This document shows positions 42,603 to 52,036 of a stretch of DNA of 64,000 bases, one piece after another; position 1 is the first letter of the stretch, and each line of letters opens with the position of its first letter. The position numbers and the translations under genes are program-made. This DNA is from Collinsella sp. (lineage in GTDB: Bacteria; Actinomycetota; Coriobacteriia; Coriobacteriales; Coriobacteriaceae). The DNA lies in the NCBI GenBank assembly GCA_019414265.1, contig DXMJ01000004.1:40093-104092 (forward strand). The letters are read 5' to 3'. The notes under the pieces were generated by a model. It was not told the origin of the DNA. It did not search any database and saw only the letters and a program-made list of their open reading frames with translations.

Positions 42603-44636
42603 ATGATCCTCCTGGTCGACAAGATCGAAAAAAGCTTCGGCGCACGCGTCCTCTTTAGCGGCGCGTCCTTCCAGATCAACCCCGGCGAGCGCTTCGCGCT
42701 CGTGGGCCCCAACGGCGCTGGCAAAACCACCATGCTCAAAATCATCATGGGCATCGACAGTCCCGACTCCGGCCAGGTCCAGTACGCAAAGGACTGCCAG
42801 GTGGGCTACCTAGAGCAGGAAACTAATCTGGAACAAAAGGACACCACCATCCTCGCCGAGGTCATGGCCGCCGCCAAGGAAATCCGCCGCATGGGCGAGC
42901 GCGCTAACGAGCTGCAGGCCCAAATCACCGAGCTCTCCGAGCAGGGCAAGGACGTCGACGCACTCCTCAACGAGTACGGCCAGGTCCAGGACCGCTTTGA
43001 GCACCTGGGCGGCTACGAGCTCGAGAGCAACGCCCGCAAGATCCTGTCCGGCCTGGGCTTTAAGGTCACCGACTTTGAGCGCCCGTGCTCCGAGTTCTCG
43101 GGCGGCTGGCAGATGCGCATCGCGCTCGCCAAGCTCTTCCTGCGCCATCCCGACCTGCTGCTTCTGGACGAGCCCACCAACCACCTGGACCTCGAAAGCG
43201 TCCAGTGGCTGCGTGGCTTTATCGCCAACTACGACGGCGCCGTCCTCATCGTCAGCCACGACCGCGCCTTTATGGACGCCTGCGTCGACCACGTCGCCGC
43301 GCTCGAGAACCGCCGCGTGACCACCTACACCGGCAATTACAGCAGCTACCTCAAGCAGCGCGAGGACAACCTGGAGCAGATGCGCACCAAGCGCGCCGCC
43401 CAGGAGCGCGACATCGCCCATATGCAGGTCTTCGTCGACAAGTTCCGCTACAAGCCCACCAAGGCCGCCCAGGCCCAGGAGCGCATCCGCAAGATCGAGC
43501 AGATCAAAAAGGAGCTTGTCATCCTACCCGAGGGCCACAAGCACATCGACTTTAAGTTCCCCGACCCGCCGCGCTCCGGCGACATGGTCGTGGGCCTGGA
43601 GGGCGTCTCCAAGTCCTACGGCAACAAGCACATCTACAGCGACATCGACCTCAAGCTCTACCGCGGCGAGCACGTGGCGCTCGTCGGCCCCAACGGCGCC
43701 GGCAAGTCCACGCTCATGAAGATCATCGCCGGACTGGAGCCGCCCACCACCGGCACCCGCGACCTGGGCACCAACGTGGGCGTGGCCTATTACGCCCAGC
43801 ACGCGCTCGAGGGCATGACCGAGTCCAACACCGTCCTGCAAGAGATCGACACCGTCACGCCCAAGTGGACCGTGCCGCAGCAGCGCAGCCTACTGGGCGC
43901 CTTCCTGTTTAGCGACAACGATTCCATCGAAAAGCAGGTGCGCGTCCTTTCCGGCGGTGAAAAGGCGCGCTTGGCCCTGGCTAAGATGCTCGTGGCCCCC
44001 GAGGCACTTCTGTGCCTGGACGAGCCCACCAACCACCTAGACATCGACTCGGTGGACATGCTCGAGAACGCCCTGCAAAACTTCCCCGGCACCATCGTGC
44101 TGATCAGCCACGACGAGCACCTGGTGCGCGCCGTGGCCAACCGCGTCATCGACATCCGCGACGGACAAGTCACGGTCTACGACGGCGACTACGACTACTA
44201 CCTCTACAAGCGCGAGGACCTCGCAGCCCGCGCCGCCGCCGAGGCGTCCACGGAGAGCGCGCCGGCCACGACCAAGTCCGCCAAGGCCAGCGCCGCCCAG
44301 GCCGACACCCCCGTCGCCGCCCCCAAGCCTGCCGAGGGCAAAAAGACCAAGGAGCAAAAGCGCGCCGAGGCCCAAGCCCGCGCTGCGCTCAACAAAAAGC
44401 TCAAGGGCGTGCGTAACCAGCTCAAGAAGATCGAGACGGAGCTCGACAAAAAGCGCGCCCGCTATGACGAGCTTATGGAATTGATGGCGAGCGAAGAGCT
44501 TTATGCCGATCAAGACAAGTTCAACGCCGCGCTGGGGGAATATAACGGCCTTAAGCAAGAGCTACCCAAGCTCGAGGACGAATGGCTGGAGCTTTCCACC
44601 CAGATCGAAGAGGAGACCGCGCGTGAACTCTCGTAA
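42603..44636 (+). CDS. ABC-F family ATPase
   Basis: A 677-residue soluble ABC-F protein with two ATPase domains and no membrane segment. Walker A motifs GPNGAGKTT and GPNGAGKST, signatures EFSGGWQMR and VLSGGEKAR, and Walker B LLLLDEPTNHLD and LCLDEPTNHLD are all intact. The interdomain linker (RTKRAAQERDIAHMQVFVDK) and a basic coiled-coil C-terminus are typical of Uup/EttA-type ribosome-associated factors, which relieve stalled or drug-bound ribosomes. ATG 42603 begins the conserved MILLVDKIEK; an in-frame ATG at 42540 lies inside the tRNA terminator. No promoter of its own is obvious. Confidence 0.9.
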   Translation: MILLVDKIEKSFGARVLFSGASFQINPGERFALVGPNGAGKTTMLKIIMGIDSPDSGQVQYAKDCQVGYLEQETNLEQKDTTILAEVMAAAKEIRRMGERANELQAQITELSEQGKDVDALLNEYGQVQDRFEHLGGYELESNARKILSGLGFKVTDFERPCSEFSGGWQMRIALAKLFLRHPDLLLLDEPTNHLDLESVQWLRGFIANYDGAVLIVSHDRAFMDACVDHVAALENRRVTTYTGNYSSYLKQREDNLEQMRTKRAAQERDIAHMQVFVDKFRYKPTKAAQAQERIRKIEQIKKELVILPEGHKHIDFKFPDPPRSGDMVVGLEGVSKSYGNKHIYSDIDLKLYRGEHVALVGPNGAGKSTLMKIIAGLEPPTTGTRDLGTNVGVAYYAQHALEGMTESNTVLQEIDTVTPKWTVPQQRSLLGAFLFSDNDSIEKQVRVLSGGEKARLALAKMLVAPEALLCLDEPTNHLDIDSVDMLENALQNFPGTIVLISHDEHLVRAVANRVIDIRDGQVTVYDGDYDYYLYKREDLAARAAAEASTESAPATTKSAKASAAQADTPVAAPKPAEGKKTKEQKRAEAQARAALNKKLKGVRNQLKKIETELDKKRARYDELMELMASEELYADQDKFNAALGEYNGLKQELPKLEDEWLELSTQIEEETARELS

Positions 44637-44919
44637 GGCCGCTGCCGTGGCGATGAGCATCATCGCCATCGCCTGTCGCATCTGCGGCATCTTTATGAGC
44701 GCGATGACCGTGCTGCTGTGCTTTAGCGGCCTCACCGCCAAGTTGCAGATTGTGGGCTTCGTCGTCGAGCTTTCGCGCGCACTGCCGAGCGCCATCGCCG
44801 GCTACGGCGTCATCACATCGCCCTTTGGCGGCGTGTTCCGCTTGGATTACGCCATCGTGGCCGTCATCCTGTTTGTGGCCGACTACCTGCTCACGCGCGC
44901 CTCGCGTCGCGTCCGCTAG
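44623..44919 (+). CDS. small membrane protein of unknown function
   Basis: A 98-residue protein with about three hydrophobic segments (AMSIIAIACRICGIFMSAMT, IVGFVVELSRAL and AIVAVILFVADYLL) and a basic C-terminus (RASRRVR). GTG 44623 overlaps the ABC-F stop by 14 nt and has GAGGAG upstream, so it is translated with that gene. No family recognised. The site-2 protease gene starts 9 nt after it. Confidence 0.6.
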   Translation: MNSRKAAAVAMSIIAIACRICGIFMSAMTVLLCFSGLTAKLQIVGFVVELSRALPSAIAGYGVITSPFGGVFRLDYAIVAVILFVADYLLTRASRRVR

Positions 44920-44928
44920 GGGAGCGCC

Positions 44929-45612
44929 ATGTCCAGCAGCTACCTCATGAACCTGCTAGCCAGCGCCGTCGCCGTCATCGTGGGCATCGTGATCCACGAG
45001 AGCGCACACGCCGCCGCGGCCTGGGCACTCGGCGATAAGACGGCCCGTTCGCGCGGACGCGTCTCACTCAACCCGCTCAACCATATCGACCCGTTTGGCA
45101 CCATCATCCTGCCGCTGCTCATGCTCGCCGCCGGCGGCCCGGTGTTCGCCTTCGCCAAACCCGTGCCCGTGTACCTCAACAACCTCAAACACCCCAAGCG
45201 TGATGAGGTCCTGGTGAGCGCAGCCGGCCCCGCATCGAATATCGCGCTCGCATGCCTGGCCGCAGCCCTCATGCACGCTGCATACGGCAACCTCTACGCC
45301 AGCATGTCCTTTGCCGTGGCGACGCAAATCATGAACTTCGGCGCCACCTTTATCGTGGTCAACCTGTCGCTTGCGTTCTTTAACCTCATTCCGATTCCGC
45401 CGCTTGACGGCTCGTCGATTATCGTGCCGTTCCTCAAAGGCAAGGCGCTCTCCACCTACTACCAGCTGCAGCGATACGCCATGCCCATACTCATCATTGT
45501 GCTGTATCTGCTGCCCATGTGGACTGGCATCGACGTGATCGGCCGCTATTTCGACGTTACCGTGTATCCGTTGGCCGAGTGGCTGCTCAACTTCGCAATC
45601 GCCGGCATCTAA
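44929..45612 (+). CDS. site-2 protease family (M50) membrane metallopeptidase
   Basis: A 227-residue intramembrane zinc protease homologue of the compact, PDZ-free type. VIHESAHAAAAWALGDKTA carries HEXXH (His-Glu-Ser-Ala-His), and FFNLIPIPPLDGSSI carries the second metal-binding Asp in NPXPPLDG-like context. Four to five hydrophobic segments surround these. Members of this type cleave membrane-bound regulators; the substrate is unknown. It is followed by an 84-nt gap with small hairpins before scpA. Confidence 0.85.
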   Translation: MSSSYLMNLLASAVAVIVGIVIHESAHAAAAWALGDKTARSRGRVSLNPLNHIDPFGTIILPLLMLAAGGPVFAFAKPVPVYLNNLKHPKRDEVLVSAAGPASNIALACLAAALMHAAYGNLYASMSFAVATQIMNFGATFIVVNLSLAFFNLIPIPPLDGSSIIVPFLKGKALSTYYQLQRYAMPILIIVLYLLPMWTGIDVIGRYFDVTVYPLAEWLLNFAIAGI

Positions 45613-45696
45613 GGTAAACTTACAGGTCGACCGTGCAAAACGGTCGCAACATGCACCCAAACCGCGCCGCGAAGGCGCCGTCAAAGGAGGTCGAAG

Positions 45697-46506
45697 ATGT
45701 CGTATCGCGTGTCGACGCAGGTCTACAGCGGACCGTTCGACCTGCTGCTGCAGCTGGTAACCCGCCAAAAAGTTGATATCGGCGCCATCTCGATCAGCGA
45801 GGTGGCCGAGCAATACCTGGCCGAGGCCGAGCGTATCGAGGCGCTGGACCTGGACGTGGCGAGCGACTTTTTGCTGGTCGCGGCAACTCTTTTGGACATT
45901 AAGGCAGCCTCGCTGGTACCCCAGGAGGCCCCGCGCAAGACAGGCGACGGTGACGAGGACGACGAAGACCTCGAGGAACTCAGTGCGCTCGACGGCGACG
46001 CCCTGCGCGAAGTCCTGATCCAGCGCCTGATTGCCTACAAGCAGTTTAAAGGCGCGGCGGCAGCCCTTGGCGCGCGGATGCAGGCCGAGAGCCGCATGCA
46101 TCCGCGCGTGGCCGGCCCCGACCCCGAATTCCTTGGCCTTATGCCCGACTACCTGGCCGGCATTACCCTGCGCGGCCTCGCCGTCATCTGCGCCGACCTG
46201 GACGGCAAGCGCCAGACTTTCCTGCTGGAAGCCGAGCACGTGGCACCGCATCGCGTGCCGCTCGACCTGACGGTGGCCTCGGTCGATCGCTTTACCATGG
46301 CTCACCAAACCTGCACCTTCCGCGAGCTGTTGGACGGCGATGCCACCACCGAACAGCTTGTCGTCACCTTCCTGGCCATGCTCGAGCTCGCCAAGCGCGG
46401 CTCGCTTACCCTGAGCCAGGACGAAATCTTTGGAACCATTCAAATCAATCGCGTCGAGGGCGCCGAGGCATACGTGCCCGGCGAGGGCCCCGAGCTCACC
46501 GAATAG
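45697..46506 (+). CDS. scpA: segregation and condensation protein A
   Basis: A 269-residue kleisin that bridges the two heads of the SMC condensin. FSGPFDLL-type start (YSGPFDLLLQLVTRQKVDI), ISISEVAEQYL and FLLVAATLLDIKAASLVPQE identify the N-terminal domain; the C-terminal winged helix includes TFLAMLELAKRGSLTLSQDE. AAAGGAGG precedes the ATG. scpB follows 11 nt later. The standard scpAB order supports the call. Confidence 0.93.
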   Translation: MSYRVSTQVYSGPFDLLLQLVTRQKVDIGAISISEVAEQYLAEAERIEALDLDVASDFLLVAATLLDIKAASLVPQEAPRKTGDGDEDDEDLEELSALDGDALREVLIQRLIAYKQFKGAAAALGARMQAESRMHPRVAGPDPEFLGLMPDYLAGITLRGLAVICADLDGKRQTFLLEAEHVAPHRVPLDLTVASVDRFTMAHQTCTFRELLDGDATTEQLVVTFLAMLELAKRGSLTLSQDEIFGTIQINRVEGAEAYVPGEGPELTE

Positions 46507-46517
46507 GAGCGGCAACC

Positions 46518-47246
46518 ATGTCAACCCTTTCCACGCTGGAGGCAAACAGCCTCAAAGGCGCCTTGGAGGCGCTGCTGCTGGTGTCGAGCGACCCCGTGAG
46601 TGCGCCCGCGCTGGCAAGTGCACTGGATATCGCCCCGGGCGAGTGCGCATCGCTGCTCGCCGAGCTCAAAGTTGAGTACGAGGAGGCTAACCGCGGTTTT
46701 CAGCTGCGCGAGGTCGCCGGTGGTTGGCGCTTGTTTACGCACCCCGCCTACCACGATGTGATAGAGGCCTATGTGCTGAGCTGGGACACGCAAAAGCTGT
46801 CGCAGGCGGCGCTCGAGACCTTGGCCGTTATCGCCTACCACCAGCCAGTCACGCGCGAGGTGGTCAAGGGCATCCGCGGCGTCAACTCCGACGGCGTCAT
46901 TGCGTCGCTCGTGGACAAGGGCCTGGTGCGCGAGCTCGGCCGCGACCCCGAGCGCGGTCAGGCCATCATCTACGGCACGACCAACGCCTTCTTGGAAAAG
47001 TTCGGTCTGCGCTCCACCCGCGACCTGCCCGATCTGGAGCAGTTTGCCCCCGACGAGCAGTCGCGCCGGTTTATCCGCGAGCGCCTGAGCGGTCGTAGCA
47101 TTCAGTCCACGCTCGAGGAGCAGGCCGATGACCTGGACGAAGAGCGCGAACTGCTCGATACCGATGTTGAAGATGTTGAGGCAGTCGAGGACTTGGAAAC
47201 CCTGGTCGTCGACGAGACCTCGGAGGATTTACATGACGAGGACTAA
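46518..47246 (+). CDS. scpB: segregation and condensation protein B
   Basis: A 242-residue partner of ScpA. Two winged-helix units: LEALLLVSSDPVSAPALASA near the start, FQLREVAGGWRLFTHP in the wing, and ALETLAVIAYHQPVTREVVK with IRGVNSDGVIASLVDKGLV, the most conserved part of the family. The C-terminal ~60 residues are acidic and probably disordered. Its end overlaps the start of the pseudouridine synthase gene by 14 nt. Confidence 0.93.
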   Translation: MSTLSTLEANSLKGALEALLLVSSDPVSAPALASALDIAPGECASLLAELKVEYEEANRGFQLREVAGGWRLFTHPAYHDVIEAYVLSWDTQKLSQAALETLAVIAYHQPVTREVVKGIRGVNSDGVIASLVDKGLVRELGRDPERGQAIIYGTTNAFLEKFGLRSTRDLPDLEQFAPDEQSRRFIRERLSGRSIQSTLEEQADDLDEERELLDTDVEDVEAVEDLETLVVDETSEDLHDED

Positions 47247-48195
47247 CGAAGTAGGGGAGACGCGTGCCATGGGCAACGCAGTACCCGCAACCGACGCCCA
47301 GCCCGTCTACCCGCATACCATGCGCCTGCAGCGCTTTTTGGCGCGCGCGGGCGTGGCGAGCCGCCGCGGATCGGAGGACCTGATGACCGCCGGCCGCGTG
47401 ACCGTCAACGGCCAGATCGCGACCGAACTGGGCACCAAGGTCGACGTCGACCACGACCATATCGAGGTCGACGGCATGCCCGTCAAGCTCAACCAGGGCT
47501 CCGTGTACCTGATGCTCTACAAGCCGACCGGCTACCTCACCACCATGAGCGATCCGCAGGAGCGCCCTTGCGTGGCCGACCTGGTCCCGCGCGACCGCTT
47601 TCCGGGCCTGTTCCCTGTGGGCCGCCTGGACCGCGACACCACGGGCCTTTTGCTCTTTACCACCGACGGCGACCTGTCGCAGGATCTGCTGCACCCCAGC
47701 AAGCATGTTTACAAGACCTACCAGGCGCTCGTGGACGGCAACCTGACCGATCGCGACTTAGAACCACTCCGCCGCGGCATCGAGCTCGATGACGGCCTGT
47801 GCCAGCCGGCGATCTGCCGCGTCATTAACGCGCGCGAGGCCGAGGCCGTAGCTCCGCAAGGCGTTAAGCCCGGCACCACCGCCGTGGAGGTCATCATCCG
47901 CGAAGGCCGCAAGAACCAGGTCAAGCGCATGCTGAGCAAGATTCACCACCCGGTGATCCGCCTGCACCGCTGCAACTTTGCCGGCCTGGAGCTCAAGGAT
48001 GTGGCCAAGGGCTCGTGGCGCGAGCTCACCGACCGCGAGGTGCAGATCCTCAAAGACGGCGGTATCCCGCCCAAGCAGGCCAGCTCCAAGCGCAGCGCCG
48101 CGCCGGCGACCAACACCGCGAGTCGCACGCGTCACCACGGTAGCCACGGCTCCGCGCCCAAGCGCAACACCTACCGCGAGCGCTACACGAGCTAG
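47233..48195 (+). CDS. rluB: rRNA large-subunit pseudouridine synthase (RluB/RsuA family)
   Basis: A 320-residue enzyme. The S4 RNA-binding domain spans about residues 25-80 (RLQRFLARAGVASRRGSEDL). The catalytic domain has VGRLDRDTTGLLLFTTDGDL with the nucleophilic Asp, and GRKNQVKRMLSKIHHPVIRL. A basic Ser/Arg/Lys tail of ~50 residues follows. ATG 47233 has GGAGGA six bases upstream inside scpB; ATG 47269 (GGGGAG upstream) is the alternative. The scpA-scpB-rluB order is very common in Gram-positive bacteria. Confidence 0.9.
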   Translation: MTRTNEVGETRAMGNAVPATDAQPVYPHTMRLQRFLARAGVASRRGSEDLMTAGRVTVNGQIATELGTKVDVDHDHIEVDGMPVKLNQGSVYLMLYKPTGYLTTMSDPQERPCVADLVPRDRFPGLFPVGRLDRDTTGLLLFTTDGDLSQDLLHPSKHVYKTYQALVDGNLTDRDLEPLRRGIELDDGLCQPAICRVINAREAEAVAPQGVKPGTTAVEVIIREGRKNQVKRMLSKIHHPVIRLHRCNFAGLELKDVAKGSWRELTDREVQILKDGGIPPKQASSKRSAAPATNTASRTRHHGSHGSAPKRNTYRERYTS

Positions 48196-48260
48196 GCAAT
48201 CGCAAAGCCCCAGCGCCCGCGTCCCATACCAGCACGTCAACCACCGAAAGGAAGCATTGC

Positions 48261-48947
48261 ATGATCGTCGCCATCGACGGCCCCGCCGGTTCCGGCAAGT
48301 CCACCATCGCCAAGGAGATTGCCCGCCAGCTGGGCTTTAACAAGCTCGACACGGGCGCCATGTATCGCGCCGTCACCTTCGCCGCGCTCGACCGCGGCAT
48401 CGACCTGGACGACGAGGCGGCCATTGACACCCTCGCCGAGCAAATCGAGATCCGCTTTACCAACGGCACCGGCGAGGACACGCGCCTGACCATCGACGGC
48501 AAGGACGCATCGGCCGCCATTCGCACCCCGCAGGTCGACGCCAACGTGTCCAAGGTCTCGGCCTACCCGGGCGTGCGCGCCGCCATGCTCATCCACCAGC
48601 GCCGCGCCGCCGAGGACCGCGATATCGTCGCCGAGGGTCGCGACATCGGAACCGTCGTGTTCCCCAACGCACAGGTCAAGGTCTTCCTGACCGCCGACCC
48701 GCGCGAGCGTGCCCGTCGCCGTGTGCTGCAGCGCCACCAAAACGACGCCCAGCCGCTCACCGAAGAGCAGCTTGAGGCCGAGGTCGACGAGACCCTCGAC
48801 GCCCTCAAGCAGCGCGATAAGCTCGACAGCAGCCGCGAGGTCGCGCCGCTCGTTCCCGCCGAGGACGCGGTACATGTCGACTCCACCGCCCACACCATCG
48901 ACGAGGTCGTCTCGATCATCGAGGACCTCATCAACCAAAGGAGGTAG
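48261..48947 (+). CDS. cmk: cytidylate kinase
   Basis: A 228-residue (d)CMP kinase. IDGPAGSGKSTIAKEIARQL is the P-loop (residues 5-24), LDTGAMYRAVTFAALDRGI the CMP-binding stretch, and AEGRDIGTVVFPNAQVKVFL the conserved core; TADPRERARRRVLQ is the lid. The ribosome site GAAAGGAAG precedes ATG 48261. It is cotranscribed with plsC (3-nt gap). Confidence 0.95.
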   Translation: MIVAIDGPAGSGKSTIAKEIARQLGFNKLDTGAMYRAVTFAALDRGIDLDDEAAIDTLAEQIEIRFTNGTGEDTRLTIDGKDASAAIRTPQVDANVSKVSAYPGVRAAMLIHQRRAAEDRDIVAEGRDIGTVVFPNAQVKVFLTADPRERARRRVLQRHQNDAQPLTEEQLEAEVDETLDALKQRDKLDSSREVAPLVPAEDAVHVDSTAHTIDEVVSIIEDLINQRR

Positions 48948-48950
48948 CCC

Positions 48951-49679
48951 ATGCGCCTGTTTAAGCAGACGCCCGAGGATTACTACAACGCCCCCTACGC
49001 CGAGTTCCCGGCGCTCATCCGCGGCACCGTCGCCGTGGTCATGGGCATCCTGTGGGTCTTCTCCAAGCTCATGTGGCGTTGGAAGGTCGAGGACAGCGAC
49101 CTGCTGTTTGAGCGCCAGGAAGGCCGCGGCAGCGTGGTCATCTGCAACCACACATCGATGGCCGAGCTCCTAGCTGTGGAGACGGCGCTGTTCTTTGGCG
49201 GCCGCCGCATTCGCCCCATTTTTAAGTCCGAGTTTGCGAAGAGCAAGATCGTGCGCTGGGCCTTTAGCCGCGTGGGCGGCATTCCCGTCGAGCGCGGCAC
49301 CGCCGACATGAAGTGCCTGCGTGCCGCCCAGCATGCGCTGCAGCGCGGTGAGGACGTCCTGATCTTCCCCGAGGGTACGCGCATCCGCTCGCGCGAGATC
49401 AAGCCCGAAGTCCACGGCGGCTTTGCGCTCATCGCCCAGATGGGTAAGGCACCCGTCAACCCGCTCGCCATCTGCGGCTGGTCCGATATTACGCCTGCGG
49501 GCAAAAAGATCATGCGCCCCAAAAAGTGCTGGATCCGCGCCGGCAAGTTAATTTCGCTTTCCGACGCGCCTGTCGAGCTCAAGCGCAAGGAGCGCCTAGC
49601 CTGGTTTGAGTCCGAAGCCATGAGTCGCGTCTACGCCATGCGTGATGACCTGTGCGCCGAGCACCCGGGCAGGTTCTAG
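48951..49679 (+). CDS. plsC: 1-acyl-sn-glycerol-3-phosphate acyltransferase
   Basis: A 242-residue LPLAT-family membrane acyltransferase that makes phosphatidic acid from lysophosphatidate. One hydrophobic segment (IRGTVAVVMGILWVFSKLMW) precedes the catalytic core. Motif III FPEGTRIRSREIKPE and VGGIPVERG are normal, but motif I reads NHTSMAELL, so the usual HX4D is HX4E. Glu could still support the His, or activity is altered. Neighbours cmk and ispH are 3 and 2 nt away. Confidence 0.88.
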   Translation: MRLFKQTPEDYYNAPYAEFPALIRGTVAVVMGILWVFSKLMWRWKVEDSDLLFERQEGRGSVVICNHTSMAELLAVETALFFGGRRIRPIFKSEFAKSKIVRWAFSRVGGIPVERGTADMKCLRAAQHALQRGEDVLIFPEGTRIRSREIKPEVHGGFALIAQMGKAPVNPLAICGWSDITPAGKKIMRPKKCWIRAGKLISLSDAPVELKRKERLAWFESEAMSRVYAMRDDLCAEHPGRF

Positions 49680-49681
49680 CC

Positions 49682-50581
49682 ATGGACGAGGAAGTCATGA
49701 ACACCGCCGAGGCTGTGCCCGGCAAGGCAGACGCCCCCACTATCGAAATCGCTGCCCACGCCGGCACCTGCTACGGCGTACAGCGTGCGCTCGATATGGC
49801 GCTGGCCGCTGCGCCGCAGGCAGGGGAGTGCACTCAGGTCCATACCTTGGGTCCGCTCATCCATAACCCGATCGTGGTACGCGAGCTCGCCGAGGCAGGC
49901 GTCGGTCTGGCCGACACCTTGGACGACGCCACGTCGGGCACTGTGATCATCCGCGCCCACGGCGTGGTGCCGCAGGTCATTGATGCCGCTCGCGAGCGTG
50001 GCCTTAACGTCGTCGACGCCACCTGCCCCTACGTGAAGAAGGTCCACGTGGCGGCCGAGCGCCTGGTGCGCGAGGGCTACCGCGTGATCGTCGTGGGCGA
50101 GCCGGGCCACCCCGAAGTCGAGGGCATCCTGGGCCACGCCGGCGATGACGCGCAGGTCGTGAGCTGCGCTGCCGATGCGGACGCGCTGTCGCTCAAGGGT
50201 AAAGTGGGCTTGGTTGTGCAGACCACCCAGACTGCGCAGAACTTGGCCGAGGTCGTGGCTGCTATCACCCCGCGCGTGCAGGAGCTGCGCGTGATCAACA
50301 CCATCTGCGCCGCCACGAGTGAGCGTCAACAGGCAGCAGCCACACTTGCCAACCGCTGCGACTGCATGGTCATCGTGGGCGGCAAGAACTCGGGCAACAC
50401 CCGCCGCCTGGCGCAGATTTGCGCAGACGCCTGCGAGCGCACGTATCACATCGAGGAAGCTTCTGAGCTCCAAGCCGCGTGGTTTACCGACGCTCACCAC
50501 ATCGGCATCACCGCCGGAGCCTCCACCCCGCAAGAACACATCGAGCGCGCCGTCGAGCGCATCAAGGAGCTTTGCCGCTAA
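49682..50581 (+). CDS. ispH: 4-hydroxy-3-methylbut-2-enyl diphosphate reductase
   Basis: A 299-residue Fe-S enzyme, last step of the MEP isoprenoid pathway. The three cluster cysteines are in HAGTCYGVQRAL, VDATCPYVKKVH and INTICAATSERQ. TLGPLIHNPIVVREL, IIRAHGV and VGGKNSGNTRRL are conserved substrate-binding stretches. ATG 49682 gives a 15-residue N-terminal extension; ATG 49697 (GAGGAA upstream) is the alternative. Confidence 0.95.
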   Translation: MDEEVMNTAEAVPGKADAPTIEIAAHAGTCYGVQRALDMALAAAPQAGECTQVHTLGPLIHNPIVVRELAEAGVGLADTLDDATSGTVIIRAHGVVPQVIDAARERGLNVVDATCPYVKKVHVAAERLVREGYRVIVVGEPGHPEVEGILGHAGDDAQVVSCAADADALSLKGKVGLVVQTTQTAQNLAEVVAAITPRVQELRVINTICAATSERQQAAATLANRCDCMVIVGGKNSGNTRRLAQICADACERTYHIEEASELQAAWFTDAHHIGITAGASTPQEHIERAVERIKELCR

Positions 50582-50583
50582 CC

Positions 50584-52026
50584 ATGGACCAGACCGTACC
50601 CGCATACGCCGCCGAGGTGGCCGATTACGGGCGCAGCCGCGACCCCGAGCCGGGTGAGGGCGCGCTCGTAAAGAACGTGCGTCCCGAATCGCCCGCGTGG
50701 GATGTGGGTATCGAGCCGGGCATGCGCGTGCTCACGGTCAACGGTGAGGCGCTCACCGACATGATCGTGTGGCTCTGGGAGGCCGACGATGATACCGTCG
50801 ACCTCGAGGTTTTCGACCCGCGCGACGGCACCGTCACCCCCGTCGAGCTCGACCGCTTTCCCGGCGAGGATTGGGGTTTGGAGTTCGATGGCCCCATCTT
50901 CGACGGCATGCGTACCTGCGTCAACGCCTGCGTGTTCTGCTTTATGACCATGCTCCCCAAGGGCGGCCGCTCCACGCTCTATATTCGCGACGACGACTAT
51001 CGCCTAAGCTTTTTGCAAGGCAACTTTGTCACGCTTACGAACCTCACCGACGAGGACGTGCAAAACGTCATCCAGCGCAACATGAGTCCCATGAACGTGT
51101 CGGTCCACGCTGTGAGCCCCGACGTCCGCCGTCGTATGATGGGCCGTAACGCCCAGCGAGGCATGGACGTACTCGAGACCATCATGGCCGCCGGCATCGA
51201 GATTCACGCGCAGATCGTGTTGTGCCCCGGCATGAACGACGGCGAGGAGCTGGAAAAGACCCTGCGCTTTTGCGAGGAGCACGAGCAAATCACAAGCCTG
51301 GGCATTGTGCCGCTCGGTTTTACCAAACACCAAAACCGCTTTAGCTGGTCATACAGCGACAAGCCCGAACTGGCGCGCGAGACCATTGCCATGATCCGAC
51401 CGTTCCAGGACCGCGCCTATGAGCGCTTTGGCCGCCACACCTTCCAGATGAGCGACGAGTTCTATCTGGACGCCGGCATCGATCCTCCAGAGGCAGACTT
51501 TTACGACGGTTACCCGCAGTACTACGACGGCATCGGCATGATCCGCTCGTATCTAGACGAGACCGACGACGTGCTTGCCGCCTATACCGAGCGTCTGGCC
51601 CGCGTCCGCGAGGCCATCGCCGCCCGCAGCCAGCATCTGCTGTGCCTCTCGGGCGCCAGCGCACGCGACACGGTGGCCCGCTTTGTGGAGTCGCCCCAGG
51701 GACTCGCCGGCACTGTCACGGCCATCAAGAACCGCTACTTTGGCGGCAACGTGGACGTGACCGGCCTCATCGTCGCGTGTGACATCTTGGAGCAGCTGCC
51801 CCAAGATCTGTCGGGGGTTATGCTCTTTGTGCCTAAGCTCATGTTCAACGCTGACGGCATGACGCTTGACGAGTATCATCGTGACGATTTACTCGCAAGC
51901 CTTACCAGTCGCGGCGCCGAGGTTCATGTGGTGTCAACCATGCCGCATGAGCTGCTCGATACCCTGGAGCATATCCTTGGCATTGTGCCTGCCGACTCTA
52001 ACACTTCCACTGAACCTACCCATTAA
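50584..52026 (+). CDS. DUF512 radical SAM-like protein with PDZ domain
   Basis: A 480-residue protein. The N-terminal PDZ-like domain has KNVRPESPAWDVGIEPGMRV and LTVNGEALTDM. CVNACVFCF (CX3CX2C) follows the GLEFDGPIFDGMRT stretch, then FTKHQNRFSWSYSDK and the C-terminal DUF512 part with LLCLSGASARDTVARFV and TGLIVACDILEQLPQDL. The family is conserved in Clostridia and Actinobacteria next to der, as here (10 nt upstream), but its reaction is unknown. The adjacency suggests a ribosome-linked role. Confidence 0.85.
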   Translation: MDQTVPAYAAEVADYGRSRDPEPGEGALVKNVRPESPAWDVGIEPGMRVLTVNGEALTDMIVWLWEADDDTVDLEVFDPRDGTVTPVELDRFPGEDWGLEFDGPIFDGMRTCVNACVFCFMTMLPKGGRSTLYIRDDDYRLSFLQGNFVTLTNLTDEDVQNVIQRNMSPMNVSVHAVSPDVRRRMMGRNAQRGMDVLETIMAAGIEIHAQIVLCPGMNDGEELEKTLRFCEEHEQITSLGIVPLGFTKHQNRFSWSYSDKPELARETIAMIRPFQDRAYERFGRHTFQMSDEFYLDAGIDPPEADFYDGYPQYYDGIGMIRSYLDETDDVLAAYTERLARVREAIAARSQHLLCLSGASARDTVARFVESPQGLAGTVTAIKNRYFGGNVDVTGLIVACDILEQLPQDLSGVMLFVPKLMFNADGMTLDEYHRDDLLASLTSRGAEVHVVSTMPHELLDTLEHILGIVPADSNTSTEPTH

Positions 52027-52036
52027 AGGAGAGCAG

